Source: JAUMBM01 sp964441755 (GTDB lineage: Bacteria; Bacteroidota; Bacteroidia; Chitinophagales; Saprospiraceae). Taken from it: DNA of 64,000 nt. Position numbers and translations under genes: made by a program. Shown piece by piece: positions 54,696-63,345 of this stretch. How positions within the stretch are numbered: the stretch's first letter is position 1; every line of letters starts with the position of its first letter. The notes under the pieces are model-generated. The model was not told the origin of the DNA, made no database searches, and was given only the letters and a program-made list of their open reading frames with translations. The stretch is from NCBI GenBank assembly GCA_964441755.1, contig CAYTVG010000001.1:62001-126000 (forward strand). The letters are read 5' to 3'.

Positions 54696-57020
54696 ATGTT
54701 TATTACAAACTCAGCAAAACACATGCTAGTAGATGGCATATATTCCAAACTAATAGCCAAACTGTTGTTTCTGCTTGCTCTCTGTATTATTACAGGGACA
54801 GTACGTTTACATGCAAATACTTATTTTATCTCGACAGGTCATGAAATCCTTGTTGATACAATAATTATTGCAAACATCTGTGAAGGGGAATCTATTGAAT
54901 TTAATGGCGAGATTCTCAACACTACCGGCACCTACACAGCTATATTCACTGCACAGGATGGAAGTGATTCTACTGTCGTTCTTGAACTCAGCGTCAATCC
55001 AGCCTTCAATCTAAATGTCAATACTACCGTTTGCGAAGGCGAAAGTTATGAATTAGATGGTGTTGAGTACTTCGATCCCGGAGTCTACACTGCAAGTATG
55101 CTTACATCCCAGGGATGTGATTCTACAATTCAACTTACGCTCGAGGTACTTTATCATTCGCTCACATTGCTCAACGAAACAATCTGCGAAAATATCGGCT
55201 ACCCCTTCAACGGAGAGTTATTGACAACTTCAGGTGTTTATACCGCTTTATTGCCTGCCGCTAATGGTTGCGATTCACTTATTGTCCTCGAACTTACAGC
55301 ACTTAGCAGCCCAACCATAAATCAGGATATTATCATATGTCCCGGTTCCTCCTTCACTTTTGAGGGTGAAGAATTCACTGAAGAAGGAATATACTCCTTT
55401 AGTTACATTGGGCAAAATGGCTGTGACTCAATAATGCAACTCAACTTACAAATCGCACCATTGGATACAACCTACCTTACGAGCCAAATCTGTGAAGGGA
55501 GCAGCTATGCCTACAATGGTGAAATATTGTCAGACGAAGGAACCTATGAATATGTATTTACTTCGTCAGTAGGTTGTGATTCCGTCGTATATCTTACTAT
55601 CGAATGGCTTCCATTGGGCCTTGATCTGATCACTGTAAGTCAATGCCCCGGCACATCCTATTCTTTTAATGGTGAAGACATCATTGAGTCAGGTGTCTAC
55701 ACGCAGCTATCTGTTGGCAGCAATGGCTGTGATTCGATTACAATTCTGGATATATCATTCACTTCACCTCTGGTAACATCACTGGAGGCATCTATATGCT
55801 CGAATGAAAATTATGTTTTTCAAGGAATCGAACTAAATCAAAGTGGCACTTACAGCGATACGTTGCAATCCCTATTAGGTGGATGTGATTCTATTGTATA
55901 CTTAGAATTGACAGTCATACCAGCACCAGAAGTTCAGGTTGTTGCTCAGATCTGCTCAGGCGATAGTTACTCGTTTTTAGGTTCTTTATTCACAGAGAGT
56001 GGGACTTACCAGCTAACAATACCAGCAGCAGACGGATGTGATACTACTGCAATTTTAGTCCTCAGTGTAACACCACCAATAAGCACTGCTTTGGGTGTAA
56101 CTATTTGTGAAGGCGATTTTTTCAACTATGGTGGACAACAACTAACCAGTGCCGGGCTTTACCCCTTTACATTCGTGAGTCAGGAAGGCTGCGACTCTAT
56201 TGTGACTATCAATCTGTCTGTTCTTCCTGCTGCCCGTACCTCCCTGCAAGTTGAAACTTGTGGAACACAGTATATTTACCTGGATGAACAGCTAACTGAA
56301 AGCGGAAACTACAGTTTTGTGTTGGAGAACGCTGCAGCGAACGGCTGCGACTCCATAATTGAGTTAAGCCTGACTCTTCTGCCAATCAATGAACCAACAT
56401 TCATTGAAGCCAATATTTGTGCAGGTGAAATATTTCAATTTGCTGGGTTTGAACTTACGCAGTCAGGCATCTATTCCGATTCGTTGCAAAACGTAAACGG
56501 ATGCGACTCTTTGGTAGTATTAAATCTATTCGTAACTGAAATTTCTGTAGAAGTTGTTGAATTCGAAGGCAGCCTGATTACATCTGTTGTCGAAGGAGCC
56601 TCCTATCAGTGGATAGACTGTTCTACCCAACAACCTATTCCTGATGAAACTTTGAGTGCTTTCACACCGGAAAATACCGGTAACTACGCTGTAATTGTCA
56701 CCCTGAACGGCTGCAGTTTCACTTCTGAGTGCAAACAAATTATTGTAGTCACCGATTCAGATAAGGAAATCAACAAATTAGCTGTATCCGTTTTTCCCAA
56801 CCCGGCATCAAAATATATTAATCTCACATTCACTGAAGTTCTGTTCTCAGATACAGATGTCTTGCTACTGGATATAGTTGGTAGACCCGTTTTGAGGCAT
56901 CAGGTAAGTGCAGGACAACGGATGACTACACTACATATCGATAATTTGCCCGCAGGCCAGTATATACTTTATACTACCAATTCAAATACAACCATCACTC
57001 AGCCAATAATTATTCAGTAA
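54696..57020 (+). CDS. T9SS-exported repeat protein (11 CxG...GCDS repeats)
   Basis: Protein of 774 aa from ATG 54696; the frame opens at 54663 without ATG. Signal peptide about 15-42 (LLFLLALCIITGTVRLHA). Residues about 65-630 hold eleven tandem repeats of about 50 aa, each beginning ICEG(E/S)SY.FNGE and ending NGCDS...L.L.V, with one paired Cys at each end. After them come a PKD/Ig-like segment (YQWIDCSTQQPIPDET) and a type A T9SS sorting domain (VSVFPNPASKYINLTF ... NLPAGQYILYTTN). Likely an elongated disulfide-braced surface or secreted filament/adhesin. Unlike its neighbours it is rich in Ser, Thr and Asn. Confidence 0.87.
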   Translation: MFITNSAKHMLVDGIYSKLIAKLLFLLALCIITGTVRLHANTYFISTGHEILVDTIIIANICEGESIEFNGEILNTTGTYTAIFTAQDGSDSTVVLELSVNPAFNLNVNTTVCEGESYELDGVEYFDPGVYTASMLTSQGCDSTIQLTLEVLYHSLTLLNETICENIGYPFNGELLTTSGVYTALLPAANGCDSLIVLELTALSSPTINQDIIICPGSSFTFEGEEFTEEGIYSFSYIGQNGCDSIMQLNLQIAPLDTTYLTSQICEGSSYAYNGEILSDEGTYEYVFTSSVGCDSVVYLTIEWLPLGLDLITVSQCPGTSYSFNGEDIIESGVYTQLSVGSNGCDSITILDISFTSPLVTSLEASICSNENYVFQGIELNQSGTYSDTLQSLLGGCDSIVYLELTVIPAPEVQVVAQICSGDSYSFLGSLFTESGTYQLTIPAADGCDTTAILVLSVTPPISTALGVTICEGDFFNYGGQQLTSAGLYPFTFVSQEGCDSIVTINLSVLPAARTSLQVETCGTQYIYLDEQLTESGNYSFVLENAAANGCDSIIELSLTLLPINEPTFIEANICAGEIFQFAGFELTQSGIYSDSLQNVNGCDSLVVLNLFVTEISVEVVEFEGSLITSVVEGASYQWIDCSTQQPIPDETLSAFTPENTGNYAVIVTLNGCSFTSECKQIIVVTDSDKEINKLAVSVFPNPASKYINLTFTEVLFSDTDVLLLDIVGRPVLRHQVSAGQRMTTLHIDNLPAGQYILYTTNSNTTITQPIIIQ

Positions 57021-57065
57021 GTATTAGTTTTTTCCCACACGGTTTCATTACATACGCGAGTTTCG

Positions 57066-57093
57066 AGCCATCCCAAAGGGGATGGCTTTTTTT
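57066..57093 (+). terminator. terminator after the T9SS repeat protein
   Basis: AGCCATCCC/GGGATGGCT stem (9 bp, AAAG loop) with seven T; its tail reaches the stop of the convergent phosphatase gene. Confidence 0.85.
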
Positions 57094-58363
57094 ACATACA
57101 AGGGATAGTATTAGGAACAAACCTGGCTGTGAGCACGGTAAAATCATCCGGATACCCTGCATCACCTTTAAATAATTCGAGCATCTCAGCTAACTTCCTA
57201 TTAAATTCAGTAGGTGAACATTGGTAATGTTGGGATACAAAATCATGCAGTAAAGATTCATCAAAATAGTCCCCGTGTAGATTTTGTAAGTCAGTTAATC
57301 CATCCGTATACGCAAGAACAATCGCTTCAGATTGCAGTTCAACTTCACCAATAGTTATTGTTGGCAACTGTTGGAATGACCCCAATAGGGTACAGCCTTC
57401 CTTCAGAAGCTCCATGCCATTCTCGCTAAAAAGTACCGGTGGATTATGGCCCGCATTCACATATCTAAGTTTATGGGATACCATGTCGTATTCGGCAATA
57501 AAAAATGTGAGGAATCTCTCCCCTCTGGTTGTTCTGTTCACCGTCTGATTTAGATCTGTAATGAACTCATCTAAATCTGTCCGCTTATTGATTAATGTAT
57601 GAAAATTGGCCTGAAAGTTGGCCATCAGCAAAGCAGCGGAAATTCCTTTACCAGAAATATCCCCTATACAAAAAACCAACTTACCATCCGGAAATTCAAT
57701 ATAATCGAAATAATCTCCTCCAACGCCAAATTGCGGTTTGTAAATACTTGCCAATTCATAACAAGACTTGTGCGGTAATCGCTGTGGAATAAGCAATCGC
57801 TGCATTTCCACAGCCAGCTCCATATCCCTTCTAAGTCTTTCTTGTTCCAATTGTCTTTTGAATAGCCGTTTATTCTCAATAGCAACGGCGATAATATTGG
57901 TTATCGTTGTTATGAACTGTACCTTGCCATAGACATCCACATGCTCTTCAAAACCACCAATAAATACGTATGCAATGGGTAATTCTTTATGTAAGACGGG
58001 TATTACTAGATCGAATTCTCCAAGGAATTGCTCTTCCTGATGATCCAGATTGACTAACTGCGTAAATTTTGTCAACTCATCTAAAGGCGCCAGTTCGACG
58101 GTTGACTTATCGACTCCTTCAAAAGTTGCACATAACCACTCACCCGTCTGCTCTTCCGGTATAAACAATGCAAATTTTTTCACTTCAAGCTCCCACGCTA
58201 AGAAGTCGTGATACATCCTGAACAAGTCCTTTGCCGATACATTGTTATTGATTGCCTGGGTGATGTTAAGAAGCCTTATGATTTGCAACTGTCTCAAATG
58301 CAGCTCCCTTTCCAGGCTGGTAATTTTCACAAAATTCTGTTGAAAAGATCCTAAGTCTGCCAT
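57092..58363 (-). CDS. SpoIIE/PP2C-type Ser/Thr phosphatase with GAF-like sensor
   Basis: Protein of 423 aa. A GAF-like domain (about 30-165) leads through a charged helix (about 165-192) to a SpoIIE-type PP2C domain (about 195-415). Metal-binding acids are all present: GGDYFD (D217), CIGDISGKG (D235), YTDGLTD (D353) and PDDFTV (D406/D407). There is no TM helix, so it should sense a cytosolic or diffusible signal. Relatives (RsbU, RsbP) dephosphorylate anti-anti-sigma proteins, but no STAS or RsbW-type gene lies in the window. Divergent from an alpha/beta hydrolase with overlapping promoters, an arrangement discussed in the findings. Confidence 0.92.
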   Translation of the reverse strand: MADLGSFQQNFVKITSLERELHLRQLQIIRLLNITQAINNNVSAKDLFRMYHDFLAWELEVKKFALFIPEEQTGEWLCATFEGVDKSTVELAPLDELTKFTQLVNLDHQEEQFLGEFDLVIPVLHKELPIAYVFIGGFEEHVDVYGKVQFITTITNIIAVAIENKRLFKRQLEQERLRRDMELAVEMQRLLIPQRLPHKSCYELASIYKPQFGVGGDYFDYIEFPDGKLVFCIGDISGKGISAALLMANFQANFHTLINKRTDLDEFITDLNQTVNRTTRGERFLTFFIAEYDMVSHKLRYVNAGHNPPVLFSENGMELLKEGCTLLGSFQQLPTITIGEVELQSEAIVLAYTDGLTDLQNLHGDYFDESLLHDFVSQHYQCSPTEFNRKLAEMLELFKGDAGYPDDFTVLTARFVPNTIPCM

Positions 58364-58403
58364 AGCCTTATACTCCGATGGAATGGAATGAAGAGTTGCT
58401 GCT

Positions 58404-58411
58404 CAAAGATA
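58404..58411 (-). promoter_or_regulatory. promoter of the PP2C phosphatase
   Basis: Minus-strand TATCTTTG, exact -7 box, 40 bp before ATG 58363. Its upstream half overlaps the divergent hydrolase promoter. Confidence 0.65.
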
Positions 58412-58418
58412 ATGGAAT

Positions 58419-58449
58419 TTGGCAATTCACTAAAGCATGCCTACATTTG
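58419..58449 (+). promoter_or_regulatory. consensus promoter of the alpha/beta hydrolase
   Basis: TTG (58419-58421), 20 bp, TACATTTG (58442-58449). About 13 bp from box to ATG 58463, so the leader is very short. Confidence 0.8.
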
Positions 58450-58462
58450 TACAAAGTCAATA

Positions 58463-59293
58463 ATGATGTCTTTCATTACAATTAACGATAGAAAAATTGC
58501 TTACCAATTAGCCGGAAAGGGAGAAACTGTTGTACTTCTTCACGGATTTTGTGAAGACAGAATGATTTGGACCGACATTGAAGAAGAATTACACCGCTAT
58601 AATTTTAGGACTCTCTCTATTGATCTGCCCGGATTTGGCAACTCTGATCTACTCCCGCAAGTGTCCACGCGTATTGAAGATTACGCTACGGCTGTACTCT
58701 CTGTTCTTCAGCACCTTAAGCTCGCCAACTACTACTTATTGGGGCATTCCATGGGTGGCTATGTTGCACTCGCCATAGCCGAAATTTATCCTGAGTTGGT
58801 TCGTGGATTGGGCCTGATTCACTCTCATCCTTATCAAGATTCAGATGAAAAAAAATCCGATCGTCAAAAACAAATTCAATTCATAGAAAAACATGGCCAC
58901 CTTTTATATATTAAACAGCTCATTCCCAAATTTTTTACCGCAAGATTTTCCAGCAGCAATCCTTTCACACTAGATACACTAATCCACAGTGCATCGGGAA
59001 TCAACCAACGTGCTATTACTGACGCACTAACTGCTATGATTTCGCGGAATGACCGTAGCGCTGTCCTGCAAAATATCAGTGTACCCGTTCTGTTTATCAT
59101 TGGTAAAGAAGATGTTACCATCCCTTCTCATGCTAGCCTTTCACAGATACTATTGCCTGAAATCTGCAGCATTTACCTTTTAGATAAAGTTGCTCATATG
59201 GCTATGTTTGAAGCCCCCAGACAGACTCAACTCATCATACGCAACTATTTAGTTTACTGCCAGCAACAAGCACAGCTTAAAAATCAATACTAA
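58463..59293 (+). CDS. alpha/beta hydrolase
   Basis: Protein of 276 aa (ATG 58463 or 58466); the frame start at 58388 lies upstream of the promoter. Oxyanion region VVLLHGFCEDRMIW, nucleophile S96 in LLGHSMGGYVA, likely Asp in IGKEDVTIP and His in DKVAHMAMFEAP complete the triad. Cap region about 125-200. No signal peptide. General esterase/acyl-hydrolase type; no closer family is evident. It is divergently transcribed from the PP2C phosphatase with only 99 bp between the starts. Confidence 0.88.
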   Translation: MMSFITINDRKIAYQLAGKGETVVLLHGFCEDRMIWTDIEEELHRYNFRTLSIDLPGFGNSDLLPQVSTRIEDYATAVLSVLQHLKLANYYLLGHSMGGYVALAIAEIYPELVRGLGLIHSHPYQDSDEKKSDRQKQIQFIEKHGHLLYIKQLIPKFFTARFSSSNPFTLDTLIHSASGINQRAITDALTAMISRNDRSAVLQNISVPVLFIIGKEDVTIPSHASLSQILLPEICSIYLLDKVAHMAMFEAPRQTQLIIRNYLVYCQQQAQLKNQY

Positions 59294-59328
59294 TGGTTAC
59301 ATTTTTTATATATTTTTCATACACATTA

Positions 59329-59359
59329 TTGCAATTTTCTATAAAATCTCCTACATTTG
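59329..59359 (+). promoter_or_regulatory. consensus promoter before a long leader
   Basis: TTG (59329-59331), 20 bp, TACATTTG (59352-59359), an exact match to the consensus. The first downstream ORF is more than 330 bp away. Confidence 0.8.
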
Positions 59360-59362
59360 TCA

Positions 59363-59697
59363 TTACTATGTAACCTTACGGGTTTTACACCCTGTGTACT
59401 CTACTCTTTACTCGCTTTTCCTCACCCGAGTTTTTCTAGTTACTCACCTTATTTGATACAGCGCAGCCTGTATAAGTTTTGGTATACCCTTGAATCTGCC
59501 TTACTACTTCGTTAATTGAAGTTAGGTTTCAGTGGTATTATCAATTCATCGTACAGGTTTCATCAGCAAGCAACAACCTCATCCAGTTTTTGATTCAGAG
59601 TTTTTCTCTGTTTTTACTTTGGTTTTTCGCCTAGCTACGAATAGCGGGAATATCCACATTTTATCATACAGCCTTATGGTTGTAAAATTTTTGTTTT
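59363..59697 (+). ncRNA. candidate long leader RNA/small RNA
   Basis: About 335 nt from the predicted start to the next ATG with no usable ORF; pyrimidine-rich. Visible folds: ACGGG/CCCTGT near 59378-59393, CTACTTC/GAAGTTAG (bulged) near 59504-59523, and CAGAG-TTTTT-CTCTG followed by TTTTTAC (59596-59616), which looks like a weak intrinsic terminator. It could be a 250-nt small RNA or an attenuated leader of the downstream microprotein/anti-sigma genes. No known riboswitch class was recognised. Confidence 0.4.
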
Positions 59698-59874
59698 ATG
59701 ATATCAAATGAAGACATCATTCTACTTTGCATTCTTGCTGCCGGGGCAATTTACATGAACTGGAATACTATCCAAAAGGATTTACGCCTTCTCGGAAAAA
59801 AACCATCTACGGCTGATTCTTCAGCCGGAAGCGTTTCGCAACAGCAAGGTAAACCTGCTGAAGAGGCAGCTTGA
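59698..59874 (+). CDS. 58-aa putative membrane microprotein
   Basis: ORF MISNEDIILLCILAAGAIYM... ending GKPAEEAA. Residues 7-22 are hydrophobic enough for one short TM helix; the rest is a polar Ser/Gln/Ala-rich tail preceded by basic KDLRLLGKK. The gene is below usual length cut-offs. Support: it is the first ORF after a consensus promoter, its charge follows the positive-inside rule, and it lies 231 bp before the anti-sigma-like gene. No homologue is known to me. Confidence 0.45.
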   Translation: MISNEDIILLCILAAGAIYMNWNTIQKDLRLLGKKPSTADSSAGSVSQQQGKPAEEAA

Positions 59875-60104
59875 TCTAACGTCTTATTAATTATTTATTT
59901 GTTTTTCCATACTATTCTGACTTACGTTATTGCTTACTCGAAATACTAGTTTTTCTATAGTTTACGCTTAGACTCATCCCGTTTTTACATCTCTCCTATC
60001 CTTTGATTTTTAAGGAAATAAACGCATTTGCTGGCAGTAGCATGAACAAAGCTGTCCCTTCTGCGTTCCGTACTTAGCAAAGTACAACTTTGATTTCCCA
60101 ATTA

Positions 60105-60866
60105 ATGGATAAGCAAAAATTTATTTCATCCGGATTACTGGAACAGTATGTTCTGGGTCTTACTACTCCTGAAGAGAACAGGGAAGTAGAAGCCTATCTG
60201 GAAACATTTCCGGAACTAAAGGAAGAGGTCAATGCCATGGAGGATGCGCTGATGCGTTATGCCGTCTCTCAGTCCATTCCCCCGTCTCCCAACAAGCGCA
60301 GAATAATTCAAAGCACTCCAACGGAAAGCAGATCCCGGTCTTTACTCGCGGACTGGTATTCCCCAATAGTATTTGTAATTACAACACTGGTCCTGGGCTC
60401 TTTTTCTTTTGTTCTCTGGCAAGAAAATAAAATTTTGCGCCACTCTCTAGAAAGCCAACGAGCCGAAATGAGTCTGCTTGAACAACACTACTTTCACCAA
60501 GATCATGACGCTCATCTATTCGGTATTCTCTCACATCAGGATACAAAACAGATTGAACTCACCAATCACTTAACGACTAGCTCACAACACACAGTGGTGG
60601 CCTACTGGAATCCAACAGCTCACAAAGCTATTCTCAACGCTTCCGCCCTTCATGCCCCTCCAGAGAATCATCAGTACCAGTTATGGTATTTCATCAATGA
60701 CAAGTATATATCTGCCACGCTTTTAGAATCCAGCAAACCGAAACTTATCCCTATCAGCTATCTACCCAAGGTCCAAAAAGTCATGATTACAATCGAGCCA
60801 TTGGGAGGAAGTCGACACCCCAATATGCAAAGAATAGCCTATACAGGTACTATTCATTCTAATTAA
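60105..60866 (+). CDS. orphan anti-sigma-factor-like (RskA C-terminal type) membrane protein
   Basis: Protein of 253 aa from ATG 60105 (MDKQKFISSG); a TTG lies five codons upstream. The N-terminal 55 residues (GLLEQYVLGLTTPEENREVEAYLETFPELKEEV) are the sigma-binding helical domain of RskA-like proteins without a zinc HxxxCxxC. One TM helix spans about 86-105 and a heptad stretch about 106-128. The C-terminal periplasmic RskA domain holds VVAYWNPTAHKAILNASALHAPP, YQLWYFIND and the closing TIEPLGGS. Such proteins are normally co-transcribed with an ECF sigma factor, and none is present here. Preceded by the leader and the 58-aa ORF. Confidence 0.85.
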   Translation: MDKQKFISSGLLEQYVLGLTTPEENREVEAYLETFPELKEEVNAMEDALMRYAVSQSIPPSPNKRRIIQSTPTESRSRSLLADWYSPIVFVITTLVLGSFSFVLWQENKILRHSLESQRAEMSLLEQHYFHQDHDAHLFGILSHQDTKQIELTNHLTTSSQHTVVAYWNPTAHKAILNASALHAPPENHQYQLWYFINDKYISATLLESSKPKLIPISYLPKVQKVMITIEPLGGSRHPNMQRIAYTGTIHSN

Positions 60867-61021
60867 AGCCTTCTCTAGTGTTGTGATTTTTTACAATCAT
60901 TACAAAATTCACAATTTCTACAAAATAATGTTTGTTCATTGATTTCTATTTATTAATTTAGCGCTTGCCTCCATGAACATTTACTGCGAAACGGTTTCAT
61001 AATTTTAAACAGTGGGAGGTC

Positions 61022-61120
61022 ATGCTAATTATCTACGTAATTTCCGGAGCATTTCTTTGTGGAGCAGGCTTAATTATGGCGTCACATCTGGTAGCTGCGA
61101 AAGGCAGCAGAAGTCGTTAA
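61022..61120 (+). CDS. 32-aa putative membrane microprotein
   Basis: MLIIYVISGAFLCGAGLIM... ending AAKGSRSR: one hydrophobic helix (2-19) and a basic tail. GGGAGG stands 2 nt before ATG 61022, close to an anti-Shine-Dalgarno match although the spacing is short. It lies 155 bp after the anti-sigma-like stop and before a hairpin at 61225-61259. No known homologue; support is layout and composition only. Confidence 0.35.
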   Translation: MLIIYVISGAFLCGAGLIMASHLVAAKGSRSR

Positions 61121-61224
61121 AACTTCTGTTCTTTCCGCTCATTACCAACGTCCCTTTGCGTTTACTATGAACCAACTATTATTGCAAAGGCTCGCCAATA
61201 CAGCATCTGAGAGGCATGAAATGC

Positions 61225-61259
61225 AAATGGCCGACAGCAATAGGTGCTGGCGGCCATTT
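61225..61259. terminator. hairpin between the microprotein and lepA
   Basis: AAATGGCCG/CGGCCATTT 9-bp outer stem with an inner CAGC/GCTG stem; symmetric enough to serve both the plus-strand run and lepA. Confidence 0.7.
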
Positions 61260-61289
61260 ACAATTATTACAGGCAGAACATTTCTAATA

Positions 61290-63080
61290 TTAATCCAGTT
61301 TTAACACTTGGATGAATGCCTTCTGAGGAACTTCTACCTTACCAAACTGCCTCATTTTCTTTTTCCCTTCTTTTTGTTTTTCGAGTAGTTTTCTTTTTCG
61401 TGTTATATCACCTCCATAACACTTTGCCGTCACATCTTTCCGAAGTGCGGAGATCGTTTCACGTGCAATGATTTTTGCTCCAACAGCGGCCTGTATGGCT
61501 ATTTGGAATTGCTGTCTTGGCAGCAGCTCTTTTAGTTTTCTGCATATCTGCCTGCCCAAAGCTTCCGCTTTAGTTCTGTGCACCAATGCTGATAGTGCAT
61601 CAACATTCTCACTGTTAAGTTTAATATCCAGCCTTACCAGATCTGTCTCCCTGTAATCCAGCGGTTGGTAATCAAAGGATGCATATCCCCTGGAGATAGA
61701 CTTAAGCCTGTCATAGAAATCAAATACAATTTCTGCTAGCGGCAACTCAAAAAACAACTCTACCCTGTCTGTTGTGAGATATGACTGATTTTTAAGAATA
61801 CCTCGCTTTTCGTTACAGAGCTCCATAATAGAGCCAATATATTGAGGCTGAGTAATTATCTGAGCCTTAATATAGGGCTCCTCGACATAATCAATATTCG
61901 TTGGATCCGGCAAGTCCGCCGGGTTTCGTACGACTAACTTTCCGTCTCTGGTTGTGTAACAATAATAACTTACGTTAGGAACAGTTGTGATTACATCTTG
62001 ATTAAATTCCCGGGATAATCTTTCCTGAACAATATCGAGGTGCAACATTCCCAGAAAACCGCATCGGAAGCCGAAGCCCAGCGCCACTGAGGACTCCGGC
62101 TCGAACACAAGGCTTGCATCGTTGAGCTGCAATTTTTCCAAACTATCACGCAAATCCTCAAAATCATCATTATCTATTGGAAAAATCCCCGCAAAGACCA
62201 TGGGTTTTACATCCTCAAAGCCCTTGATAGGGTCTGCACTGGGTCTGTTGGCCAGCGTTATGGTATCCCCGACTTTAATTTCTTTGGACTGTTTTATGCC
62301 TGTGACTATATAGCCCACGTTCCCTGTTGACAGTTCCGGCTTAGCCTGGTAGTCAAGTTTGAGAACACCAATTTCATCGGCCGTATACTCTCCCCCGGTA
62401 TTCATAAACCGAACCTTATCACCCTTTTTGAGCACGCCGTTGATAATCCTTATATTAGCAATTGCTCCGCGGAATGAATTGAAAATAGAGTCAAAAATCA
62501 GTGCCTGAAGCGGTGCATCGGGATTCCCTTTGGGTGCAGGGATTCTAGAAACAATGGCATCCAGTATTTTATCAATCCCTAATCCTGTTTTCCCACTTGC
62601 CAAAACAATGTCATCCACATCACAGCCGATGAGATCTATTACCTGCTCAGACACTTCTTCAACCATGGCGCTCTCCATATCCACTTTATTGAGGATAGGA
62701 ATAATTGTCAGGTCATGTTCTATTGCAAGATACAGATTGCTAATCGTCTGTGCCTGTATTCCCTGGCTCGCATCTACCAACAGCAGAGCTCCTTCGCAGG
62801 CTGCAATAGACCTCGATACTTCGTAGGAAAAATCTACATGACCAGGTGTGTCGATCAGGTTAAGGATATACTCCTGTCCGTCAGTATGCTTATAGTTTAG
62901 CTGTATCGCATGGCTCTTAATTGTAATACCCCTCTCCCGTTCAAGATCCATATCATCCAGTGTCTGTTCTCTTAGATCCCTGTCTGATACCGTACGGGTT
63001 ACTTGTAACAGGCGATCAGACAAAGTACTTTTGCCATGATCAATATGTGCGATGACGCAGAAATTTCTGATATTTTTCAT
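61290..63080 (-). CDS. lepA: elongation factor 4
   Basis: Protein of 596 aa, normal length. Ribosome-bound GTPase that back-translocates or helps stalled elongation and initiation. G1 AHIDHGKST (about 11-19), switch II DTPGHVDF, NKVD (about 131), EF-G-like domain II (GVLKKGDKVRFMNTGG), and the LepA-specific C-terminal domain with ECPE-like regions, KCYGGDITRKRKLLEKQKEGKKKMR. Its promoter box lies 5 bp before the ATG, so the mRNA may be leaderless. Confidence 0.98.
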   Translation of the reverse strand: MKNIRNFCVIAHIDHGKSTLSDRLLQVTRTVSDRDLREQTLDDMDLERERGITIKSHAIQLNYKHTDGQEYILNLIDTPGHVDFSYEVSRSIAACEGALLLVDASQGIQAQTISNLYLAIEHDLTIIPILNKVDMESAMVEEVSEQVIDLIGCDVDDIVLASGKTGLGIDKILDAIVSRIPAPKGNPDAPLQALIFDSIFNSFRGAIANIRIINGVLKKGDKVRFMNTGGEYTADEIGVLKLDYQAKPELSTGNVGYIVTGIKQSKEIKVGDTITLANRPSADPIKGFEDVKPMVFAGIFPIDNDDFEDLRDSLEKLQLNDASLVFEPESSVALGFGFRCGFLGMLHLDIVQERLSREFNQDVITTVPNVSYYCYTTRDGKLVVRNPADLPDPTNIDYVEEPYIKAQIITQPQYIGSIMELCNEKRGILKNQSYLTTDRVELFFELPLAEIVFDFYDRLKSISRGYASFDYQPLDYRETDLVRLDIKLNSENVDALSALVHRTKAEALGRQICRKLKELLPRQQFQIAIQAAVGAKIIARETISALRKDVTAKCYGGDITRKRKLLEKQKEGKKKMRQFGKVEVPQKAFIQVLKLD

Positions 63081-63084
63081 AACT

Positions 63085-63092
63085 ACAAATGT
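63085..63092 (-). promoter_or_regulatory. lepA promoter, leaderless arrangement
   Basis: Minus-strand TACATTTG with only TAGTT before the lepA ATG. With a -7 box, the transcript should begin at or within a few bases of the start codon. Confidence 0.65.
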
Positions 63093-63309
63093 AATGAAGT
63101 TGACCCGATCTTACTAGTTTGCCATTATGCTTAATTTGTTGCTCAGTGCACAGAAAAACACCGTGTGCCTATGCATCCGGCAATCCACATTTCATATAAG
63201 ACAACTAAATCGTAAAAGTTCACTTATTTTCAGGCAGGCTTATTCGCCATTGTTGAAAAAAACAAACTTTTCAAAAGAAAAAAAGACATAAAAGCCAAAT
63301 AACCAAAAT

Positions 63310-63345
63310 TACATTTGGCCGTATGGCAATCTTTATGTTTATTTG
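63310..63345 (+). promoter_or_regulatory. tandem promoter candidates of a small RNA
   Basis: TACATTTG at 63310-63317, and overlapping it TTG (63315-63317), 20 bp, TTTATTTG (63338-63345, one mismatch from TAnnTTTG). Either would drive a plus-strand transcript ending at 63467. Confidence 0.5.

Noticed and set aside
54696..57020. CRISPR array or DNA-level tandem repeat
   Set aside because: The periodicity is in the protein only; nucleotide copies differ too much, and repeats and spacers are not separable.
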